Shown here: positions 58,464-64,000 of the stretch, piece by piece
Layout of the letters: each line of letters starts with the position of its first letter
Numbering within the stretch: position 1 is the first letter of the stretch
Source: an uncultured Saprospiraceae bacterium
GTDB taxonomy: Bacteria; Bacteroidota; Bacteroidia; Chitinophagales; Saprospiraceae
DNA length: 64,000 nt
Assembly: GCA_937926205.1 (NCBI GenBank)
Contig: CALEYL010000069.1
Span: 62,001-126,000, forward strand
Direction: 5' to 3'
The notes under the pieces: model-generated
The model's database searches: none
What the model was told of the DNA's origin: nothing
The model's input: only the letters and a program-made list of their open reading frames with translations
Made by a program: the position numbers and the translations under genes

Positions 58464-59414
58464 ATGAAAAAAGTTTTGGGTAGCCTTTTGCTGATAACGG
58501 GCATCTGTTTTTTGCTGCCTGCACAAAACAGGCAAAAACTCAGCGCGGAAGCGCTTGCACAACTTCACGAAAAAGAAGATACCCTGGCTTTGCTGGCCTA
58601 TGCCATTGTCAATGATTCGCTGCCGGAACATCGTTTTGGCACCTGCAGGGTGTTTATTCCCAAACTGGTTGAGGCGCTGAAAGTTGAAAATTCTTTTGAA
58701 TATCCTTTCGAACGCATAAAGTCCGTTTCGATACAGTACGCACCGGACAGCACTTTCCGGATTTTTACCTGGCAATTGTATGTGGATACTTCGGATTACC
58801 GGTATTACGGCGCCATTCAAATGAATACGCCTGAATTAAAACTGTATCCATTGGTTGACCGCTCCTACAACCTCAAGACCAACCCTGAACAGGCCATCCT
58901 TACTCCTGAAAACTGGTACGGCGCTTTGTATTATAACATCCGGGAGGTCAAAAGTGCAAAAGGAAAATATTTCCTGCTTTTTGGATACGATGGCTATACC
59001 TTTTTTAACAAGCGCAAATTGGTCGATGTACTTACTTTTCAACCCGACGGCACGCCCAGCTTTGGCGCCCCGGTGTTTGTGAATGAGAAAAAAGGAGGGC
59101 CAACAGTCACCAAAAACCGACTCATGCTGGAGTATTCATCCGAGAGCAGCATCAAGCTCAATTATGATGAAAGCATGAATATGATTGTTTTTGATCATTT
59201 GATAACATCAGGCGGTGTTTATGGACAAGGCGAATCCAATTTTCCTGACGGATCTTATGAAGCTTATGAGTTGAAAGGTGGCCTTTGGAAATACCTCAGC
59301 ATGTTGCCGGTGACGCCGATGGATCAGGCGCCCCGCCCATCTCCCATTCTGGATTCCCGCAACAAGGATATTTTAGGAAAGGAGAAGAAACAGAAGTCCG
59401 ACAAAAGCGGCTGA
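58464..59414 (+). CDS. Exported protein, unknown
   Basis: A 316-residue protein from MKKVLGSLLL (alternative ATG at 58455). Signal peptide to about residue 21 (FLLPAQ). The mature part is beta-rich, with FRIFTWQLYVDTSDYRYYGAI and LLFGYDGYTFFNKRKLVDVL and a Lys/Ser-rich tail. No family recognised. Follows the VWA gene by about 70 bp on the same strand. Periplasmic. Confidence 0.72.
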   Translation: MKKVLGSLLLITGICFLLPAQNRQKLSAEALAQLHEKEDTLALLAYAIVNDSLPEHRFGTCRVFIPKLVEALKVENSFEYPFERIKSVSIQYAPDSTFRIFTWQLYVDTSDYRYYGAIQMNTPELKLYPLVDRSYNLKTNPEQAILTPENWYGALYYNIREVKSAKGKYFLLFGYDGYTFFNKRKLVDVLTFQPDGTPSFGAPVFVNEKKGGPTVTKNRLMLEYSSESSIKLNYDESMNMIVFDHLITSGGVYGQGESNFPDGSYEAYELKGGLWKYLSMLPVTPMDQAPRPSPILDSRNKDILGKEKKQKSDKSG

Positions 59415-59427
59415 TACTACTTATTTC

Positions 59428-60093
59428 ATGGAAGCACATACCTTACGCGTTCACAAAACGGCCCATTATTATACCCTGGGTCAGCCGGGCACCCATACCC
59501 GGTTTTGGTGGATCGCTTGTCATGGCTACGGCCAGGCTGCAAAAAATTTTATCCGGAAATTTGAATCTGTTCAACAACCTGACACATTTATTTTAGCGCC
59601 GGAAGGACTTTCCCGGTTTTACTGGAAGGGATTCAACGGCGAAGTCGGCGCTTCGTGGATGACGAGGGAAGACCGGATGACGGAGATTGACGATTATTGT
59701 GATTACCTAACGTCCCTATACCGCCATTATGAAGCCGTGCTCCCCGAGGATGTAACGGTAATCCTGATGGGCTTTTCCCAGGGATGTGCAACACAATTGA
59801 GGTGGATGATGCGCGATCAACCTGCTTTCAGGCATCTTGTATTGTGGGCTGGGAGCATTCCTGAAGACCTGGAGTATTCTACACAGGCCGACTACCTCAA
59901 TAGCGGCGATATTCATTTTATTTACGGCACGGAAGATGAATTTCTGACACCTGATCGCATGGAGCTGTTTTTTACAGCGGCTTCTCATTTCCCTTTTCAT
60001 TTGGATGTCAGTAGTTTTGAAGGCAAGCACGAAGTTGACCGGGCAGAACTGGAGAAACTGGCAGATCGGATCAGATTGAGCGTTACGCACTGA
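59428..60093 (+). CDS. Alpha/beta hydrolase, carboxylesterase/phospholipase type
   Basis: A 221-residue cytosolic hydrolase. WWIACHGYGQAAKNF is the oxyanion region, ILMGFSQGCATQL the nucleophile elbow with Ser, IYGTEDEFLTPD the Asp, and EGKHEVDRAE the His. The GFSQG elbow and short length match the carboxylesterase/lysophospholipase family. Follows the exported gene by 13 bp, so co-transcription is likely. Its 3' end overlaps the nucleoside phosphorylase gene by 11 bp. Substrate unknown. Confidence 0.87.
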   Translation: MEAHTLRVHKTAHYYTLGQPGTHTRFWWIACHGYGQAAKNFIRKFESVQQPDTFILAPEGLSRFYWKGFNGEVGASWMTREDRMTEIDDYCDYLTSLYRHYEAVLPEDVTVILMGFSQGCATQLRWMMRDQPAFRHLVLWAGSIPEDLEYSTQADYLNSGDIHFIYGTEDEFLTPDRMELFFTAASHFPFHLDVSSFEGKHEVDRAELEKLADRIRLSVTH

Positions 60094-60961
60094 GCCTTTC
60101 CAATACTTTCCGGATCAAGTGGTCCACGCCGGCCTGGGGATCGGGGCTGAATTCGTGTGTCATGCGGTTTGCAAGCAGCAGGCTGCACGACAAAGCACGG
60201 TGTCCGAGCAGCTTTGCCATACCATAAATTCCGGCAGTTTCCATCTCAAAATTGCAGAGCGCAAGGCCGTTAAAGTCGAAACGACCCAGTCCGTCCAGCC
60301 AGCCTTTCTCCAGGCGACCTTTTGCCAGTAATTGCCGACCCTGCGGGCCATAGAATCCCGGACAGGTAAGGGTTATGCCCTGAACCCAGTCGCCGGCTAT
60401 TGAATGCATCAGTTCACGGCTGCACTCAAAGACATAAGGCTGTACAGGAGGATGACCTATCAGGTCAAAGTGCTCTTTAAGTTTATCGTACAGTGCCGCT
60501 TCCGGCAGCGAATTCTGAAAATCATAAAAATGCATCAGGCTGTCCAGTCCAATCCCGAAGGCAGAAGCAACGAACGTATCTACGGGTAATTCAGCCCGCA
60601 GCGAGCCGGAGGTTCCAATGCGTACGATGTCAAGTGAACGCCTGGTTTCGAGAGGCATTCTCGTTTTTAAATCAATGTTTACCAGGGCGTCCAGTTCCGT
60701 AAGAACAATGTCAATATTGTCGGTGCCAATGCCGGTAGACACAACGCTCATCCGCTTGCTGCCGATGCGCCCGGTATGGGTGATGAACTCCCTCTTGCTG
60801 ACCTTGAATTCTATGGCGTCAAAATATTTTGATACTTCGGCCACCCGTTCAGGATCGCCAACTGTAATGACCGTATCTGCCAATTGTTCCGGAAGCAGGT
60901 GCAAATGGTATATGGCGCCATCCGGGTGCAAAATGAGTTCGGATTCAGGTATTCTTGGCAT
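60083..60961 (-). CDS. Nucleoside phosphorylase-I family (uridine phosphorylase-like)
   Basis: A 292-residue enzyme. VITVGDPERVAEVSKYF is the phosphate-binding start, MSVVSTGIGTDNIDIVLTEL the core, VRIGTSGSL the strand with base contacts, and LCNFEMETAGIYGMAKLLGH the ribose-binding Met-Glu region. It cleaves nucleosides with phosphate into base and ribose-1-phosphate, in pyrimidine salvage together with the uridine kinase and transporter encoded earlier in the window. Base preference cannot be fixed from sequence. Confidence 0.9.
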   Translation of the reverse strand: MPRIPESELILHPDGAIYHLHLLPEQLADTVITVGDPERVAEVSKYFDAIEFKVSKREFITHTGRIGSKRMSVVSTGIGTDNIDIVLTELDALVNIDLKTRMPLETRRSLDIVRIGTSGSLRAELPVDTFVASAFGIGLDSLMHFYDFQNSLPEAALYDKLKEHFDLIGHPPVQPYVFECSRELMHSIAGDWVQGITLTCPGFYGPQGRQLLAKGRLEKGWLDGLGRFDFNGLALCNFEMETAGIYGMAKLLGHRALSCSLLLANRMTHEFSPDPQAGVDHLIRKVLERLSA

Positions 60962-61001
60962 CTTTTGACAGTTGTATGAATATAGGCCTCTAATTTAACG
61001 T

Positions 61002-61009
61002 TAATTTTG
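61002..61009 (+). promoter_or_regulatory. -7 box for the ArsC-like gene
   Basis: TAATTTTG, 23 nt before the ATG at 61033. Confidence 0.5.
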
Positions 61010-61032
61010 GGCCTGTTTGTAAAATCAATACC

Positions 61033-61392
61033 ATGAAAAAAATATACCACCTTTCTTCCTGCGATACCTGCCGCAAAATTCTGAAAACAGTAGATGCTGC
61101 AGGAGCAGGTTGTGCGCTCCAGGACATTAAGACAGAAAAAATAACCCCGGAACAATTGGATGCGCTTCGCGACATGGCGGGCTCTTACGAAGCACTTTTC
61201 AGCCGCCGCTCTCTGAAATTCCGCAGCATGGGCTTACATGAAAAACAATTGACGGAAAAAGATTACCGCAAACTGATCCTGGAAGAGTACACTTTTCTTA
61301 AAAGGCCCGTCATTGTAGCAGGAAAGGAAATTTTTATTGGAAATGCGGCCAGCGTAGTGGAAAAGGCAAAAAAGACATTGGCAAATGGATAA
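61033..61392 (+). CDS. ArsC/Spx-family protein
   Basis: A 119-residue thioredoxin-fold protein. YHLSSCDTCRKIL holds the CxxC motif of the ArsC-like group, LFSRRSLKFRSMG and RPVIVAGKEIFIGN match the family end. Members include arsenate reductases, Spx regulators and uncharacterised reductases; with no ars genes nearby, arsenate is not supported. The last 8 bp overlap hemF, which suggests translational coupling. Confidence 0.82.
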   Translation: MKKIYHLSSCDTCRKILKTVDAAGAGCALQDIKTEKITPEQLDALRDMAGSYEALFSRRSLKFRSMGLHEKQLTEKDYRKLILEEYTFLKRPVIVAGKEIFIGNAASVVEKAKKTLANG

Positions 61393-62287
61393 GGCATTCA
61401 TTTCAGGATCGTTTCAGACTTTACAGGATAACATTTGCCGTACTCTGGAAGCAGCGGATGGATCGGGGCGTTTTCGGGAGGACCAATGGCAACGCGAAGG
61501 CGGCGGAGGGGGCCGCTCCCGCATCATAGAAGGCGCGAAGATCGTAAAAGGTGGGGTTAATTATTCGGCTGTTCATGGCCGTTTGCCGGAAAAAATAGCC
61601 GCAGCGCTTGGCGTTTCAGAAGACGGTTTTTTTGCAACCGGCGTTTCGATCGTTTTGCATCCTCAAAATCCGCATGTGCCGATCATACACATGAACGTTC
61701 GCTATTTCGAGCTGGACAGTGGTAAGTGGTGGTTTGGGGGCGGAATAGACCTAACGCCCCATTACATCGTGCCCGGAGATGCCCGGAATTTTCATTTGCA
61801 TCTCAAGAAAGTTTGCGATCAAAGCCATGCCGATTATTACCCGAAATTTAAAAAATGGGCGGATGATTACTTCTTTTTGAAGCACCGAGGGGAGACAAGG
61901 GGGGTAGGCGGCATTTTTTTTGACCGTCTAGGTGATGCTGAAATTCTGGATAAAGCCGCTTTATTTGCCTTTGTATTAAGGGTAGGTGAGGCCTTCTGTC
62001 CGATTTATACCCCATTGCTGGAAAGATACAGCGATGTGCCTTTCGGCGAAAAGGAACGGCGTTGGCAGGCCTTGCGGCGCGGGCGCTATGTTGAATTCAA
62101 CCTGGTTTGGGATAAAGGCACCAAATTTGGCTTAGACACGGATGGCCGCACCGAATCCATTTTGATGAGCATGCCGCCTCAGGCTGAATGGGTGTACGAT
62201 TATCAGCCCGGGCCCGGAAGCCGGGAAGCAGAAACTTTGTCGCTGTTGCGAAAAGACATAGACTGGATCAATTACACAACAGGGTAA
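61385..62287 (+). CDS. hemF: Aerobic coproporphyrinogen-III oxidase
   Basis: A 300-residue enzyme of heme synthesis. GGGGGRSRIIEGAKIVKGGVN, IHMNVRYFELDSGKWWFGGGIDLTPHYI and YFFLKHRGETRGVGGIFFDRL are diagnostic, and VEFNLVWDKGTKFGLDTDGRTESILMSMPP is the C-terminal signature. It oxidatively decarboxylates two propionates to vinyl groups with O2, so the host uses oxygen. Cytosolic dimer. The only hem gene in the window. Confidence 0.96.
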   Translation: MDKAFISGSFQTLQDNICRTLEAADGSGRFREDQWQREGGGGGRSRIIEGAKIVKGGVNYSAVHGRLPEKIAAALGVSEDGFFATGVSIVLHPQNPHVPIIHMNVRYFELDSGKWWFGGGIDLTPHYIVPGDARNFHLHLKKVCDQSHADYYPKFKKWADDYFFLKHRGETRGVGGIFFDRLGDAEILDKAALFAFVLRVGEAFCPIYTPLLERYSDVPFGEKERRWQALRRGRYVEFNLVWDKGTKFGLDTDGRTESILMSMPPQAEWVYDYQPGPGSREAETLSLLRKDIDWINYTTG

Positions 62288-62777
62288 GGGTGCTGGTGCG
62301 TGCCATATTGCTGAAATTACCTGCCCGATCCCGGATCTGTATGAAATAAGACAGGGTGTCAGTTGGGCCGGGGACGTTGGTTTTGCAGGCTTCGCCGGTT
62401 ACCAGGTTCGCGCAACAGATGTTGAAGGGTTTGTTGATGATTTTTACGGTTATGTCACCGGAAATACCGCTGCCGCCGCCCTGTTCCGGAATAAAAGGCA
62501 GCTTAAAATTAGTGACAAATCCATCGCGGCTATCCGTCAGAAAAACATCAAGTGTATCATTATCGGCGCCAATATCGCCATCGCCGTCTGTGAAAGAAAA
62601 GTTGACTGCCAGGGTATCGAGGGGCGCATTGGGCGTTCCTTGTGAAATGGTGGATCGGTTGAATCCGATAAAGCTGATAATCGGCTCTTTTGGGTAACTT
62701 GGCGGTTGGGTACAGGTCGCAAAAAAGATGCCTGTCAGAAATAAACCCAGAATATACAAACTCGTTGTCGTTTTCAT
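62268..62777 (-). CDS. Small lipoprotein, unknown
   Basis: A 169-residue protein with lipobox FATC (Cys near 22) and a mature region with a repeated Asp/Gly pattern (SFTDGDGDIGADNDTLDV) that resembles calcium-binding or adhesion-type loops. CCANL and ACKTN Cys residues may form disulfides. No family recognised with certainty. The last 20 bp overlap hemF. Confidence 0.75.
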   Translation of the reverse strand: MKTTTSLYILGLFLTGIFFATCTQPPSYPKEPIISFIGFNRSTISQGTPNAPLDTLAVNFSFTDGDGDIGADNDTLDVFLTDSRDGFVTNFKLPFIPEQGGGSGISGDITVKIINKPFNICCANLVTGEACKTNVPGPTDTLSYFIQIRDRAGNFSNMARTSTLTLLCN

Positions 62778-62788
62778 ACGCTTTACAT

Positions 62789-63316
62789 TTAGACCTCAGA
62801 TTTTAGAAAGAGCATATCGCTGTACGATTTTGCCACAAGTGCCTGTGCTTCGATGCCAAACAGGGATTGGTAAAAATCGCATTGTTCCCGGAGTTCTGCT
62901 TCGGTTTTTGCCCCGGAATTGTCACAGGCTTCAATTTCGACAAAAGAACCCAAACCTTCAACGTTGTCAATATGAAATTTGACATTGCCGATGAAAAATA
63001 TTTTTCTTCTTTTGGCCACGACGACCCATTTGCCCAGCACCCTGTCGAGTATTTGCCGCAGCGCTTCGCCGGAATCCGGAAGCTGTTGAAGCACGACTTC
63101 GGATTTTTTTAGTCCTTCCACTTCCAGCCGATCATACAATATTAGTGAATTTTCGATATTCCCCTGACGCAGTTTTAGTCGGCCATCGGTCATTTTGTAA
63201 TAAGTGTCCCTTTGATGGTCTTCTCCCCTGTAGTCGGCCTGGCGGTCAAGGAGGATGGCTTCGATGCGATCAGGGTTTTCCGTGCGTGCTTTGATTTCGA
63301 TGTTGAGGTGGGTCAT
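62789..63316 (-). CDS. CYTH-domain protein (class IV adenylate cyclase/ThTPase-like)
   Basis: A 175-residue protein. LNIEIKART is the ExExK-type start of the CYTH fold (with one Glu shown as I-E-I-K), YDRLEVEGLKKSEV and FVEIEACDNSGAKTEAEL supply further charged residues, giving a triphosphate tunnel. Members hydrolyse inorganic or thiamine triphosphate, or make cAMP; the sequence cannot choose. Just upstream of the lipoprotein gene in the same direction, 11 bp apart, so an operon is likely. Confidence 0.87.
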   Translation of the reverse strand: MTHLNIEIKARTENPDRIEAILLDRQADYRGEDHQRDTYYKMTDGRLKLRQGNIENSLILYDRLEVEGLKKSEVVLQQLPDSGEALRQILDRVLGKWVVVAKRRKIFFIGNVKFHIDNVEGLGSFVEIEACDNSGAKTEAELREQCDFYQSLFGIEAQALVAKSYSDMLFLKSEV

Positions 63317-63390
63317 GTATTTATCACTTTTGGTGCACCAAGATAGGCTGTTTTTAGAGACAGATCATAGCGGGCGCCATGATTTTATGC

Positions 63391-63398
63391 TACCTTCG
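63391..63398 (+). promoter_or_regulatory. -7-like box before the LuxE-like gene
   Basis: TACCTTCG (one mismatch to TAnnTTTG), 4 nt before the ATG at 63403; a leaderless or nearly leaderless transcript would follow. Confidence 0.35.
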
Positions 63399-63402
63399 CT
63401 TT

Positions 63403-64000
63403 ATGTCATCGGAAAGTCTACGCAAAGATTTGATCTCCCGAATTGCCCGGGTGGATGAGGCAAGCTTCGAGGCGACTGCGTTGGCCGTTTTTAGGTACCA
63501 GGCAGCCTGTAACCCCATTTATGCCGAGTACATCCGGTTACTTGGCATTCGGACAGAAACGATCAACCGCCTGGAAAAACTGCCCTTTTTACCCATTCAG
63601 TTGTTCAGGATGAACGACATTCAAACTGCGGAGTGGTCGCCGGAAGTAGTATTCAGCAGTAGCGGTACTACAGGTATGGCAACCAGCAGCCATTTTGTCC
63701 GTCGTTTAGACTGGTATTTGGCTTGTGCGAAGCAGGGTTTCGAGCAATTTTACGGCCCGGTTGAAAATTACTGTGTTCTCGCCCTGCTGCCTTCCTATCT
63801 GGAGCGAAGCGGTTCTTCTTTAGTGACGATGGCTGATTATTTCATCCGCTTGTCGCGATATGAACAAAGTGGGTTCTTTTTATACGATTATGATGCCCTG
63901 TTGACGCAATTGACCTGGTGCCGGCAGAACAGCGTACCAACGCTTTTGCTGGGGGTGAGTTTTGCGCTGCTCGATCTGGCAGAGGCGCATCCTGTGCCAT
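63403..64000 (+). CDS. LuxE-like acyl-protein synthetase, 3' part missing
   Basis: Partial gene running off the right edge; 199 residues visible. It starts MSSESLRKDLISRIARVDEA and shows LEKLPFLPIQLFRMNDI, VFSSSGTTGM (the adenylate-forming P-loop-like motif of the ANL/LuxE group) and LALLPSYLERSGSSLVTMADYFI. Such enzymes activate an acyl group as acyl-AMP and pass it to a protein or coenzyme A. Acceptor unknown. Confidence 0.82.
   Translation, partial: MSSESLRKDLISRIARVDEASFEATALAVFRYQAACNPIYAEYIRLLGIRTETINRLEKLPFLPIQLFRMNDIQTAEWSPEVVFSSSGTTGMATSSHFVRRLDWYLACAKQGFEQFYGPVENYCVLALLPSYLERSGSSLVTMADYFIRLSRYEQSGFFLYDYDALLTQLTWCRQNSVPTLLLGVSFALLDLAEAHPVP

Noticed and set aside
61033..61392. Arsenate reductase as the specific function
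   Set aside because: CxxC fits the ArsC/Spx group but no arsenic resistance genes are nearby and other members have different roles.

Overview
The window is a 64-kb chromosomal segment of a Bacteroidota bacterium, most like the Saprospiria/Cytophagia side of the phylum. The evidence is the Bacteroidota-type -7 promoter box TAnnTTTG in front of many genes, numerous short lipoproteins with a Cys lipobox, sortilin-like BNR propeller proteins, a DUF4920 protein, a cellulose-synthase-like GT2 and an LptD-like outer-membrane protein of Bacteroidota length. No rRNA, prophage, CRISPR array or intact transposase is visible. The segment looks like ordinary core and accessory chromosome, densely packed and with mixed strands.

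Layout. 1-7.3 kb holds cell-envelope functions: the start of an N-acetylmuramoyl-L-alanine amidase that runs off the left edge, LptD, an RlpA/SPOR protein and two GT2 glycosyltransferases. 7.3-17.6 kb holds an exported BNR propeller protein, an esterase, a lipoprotein, a DinB protein, a CNT nucleoside transporter, a uridine-kinase-like P-loop kinase, RibD and an exported GH65 glycosidase. 17.7-26.1 kb holds redox and stress genes: glutathione peroxidase, a TlpA-like lipoprotein, two DJ-1/PfpI proteins in divergent orientation, an FMN reductase, an arginase-family enzyme and a Dabb lipoprotein. 26.5-33.3 kb holds peptidase T, a large lipoprotein, a tRNA-Pro/tRNA-Thr pair, a tyrosinase with a small unknown protein, and an AT-rich methyltransferase behind a MITE-like element. 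33.5-46.8 kb holds a GH57/DUF3536 protein, a large exported PIG-L deacetylase, small exported proteins, an SDR, a SulP transporter, a serine hydrolase and a second BNR propeller. 47.2-64 kb holds housekeeping enzymes: HAD, GNAT, an ACP-like protein, LOG, a glucosaminidase, HtrA, ManA, RuvX, Def, thioredoxin-like proteins, a VWA protein, a nucleoside phosphorylase, an ArsC-like protein, HemF, a CYTH protein and the start of a LuxE-like acyl-protein synthetase.

Genes are mostly single units or pairs. Six neighbouring convergent pairs overlap tail to tail by 4-20 bp, leaving no room for a terminator between them. Nucleoside salvage genes (transporter, uridine-kinase-like enzyme, phosphorylase) are dispersed rather than clustered.

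The most unusual content is non-coding. Intergenic inverted repeats built from degenerate 7-8-bp words recur at about six sites, with a different word at each site. A 160-bp MITE-like palindrome flanked by TAA sits just upstream of a methyltransferase gene. A palindromic 63-bp tandem repeat lies in frame inside a TlpA-like lipoprotein gene. A strong terminator-like hairpin with no obvious upstream gene lies just before ruvX. On the protein side, an acyl-carrier-like protein has Ala where the phosphopantetheine Ser should be.
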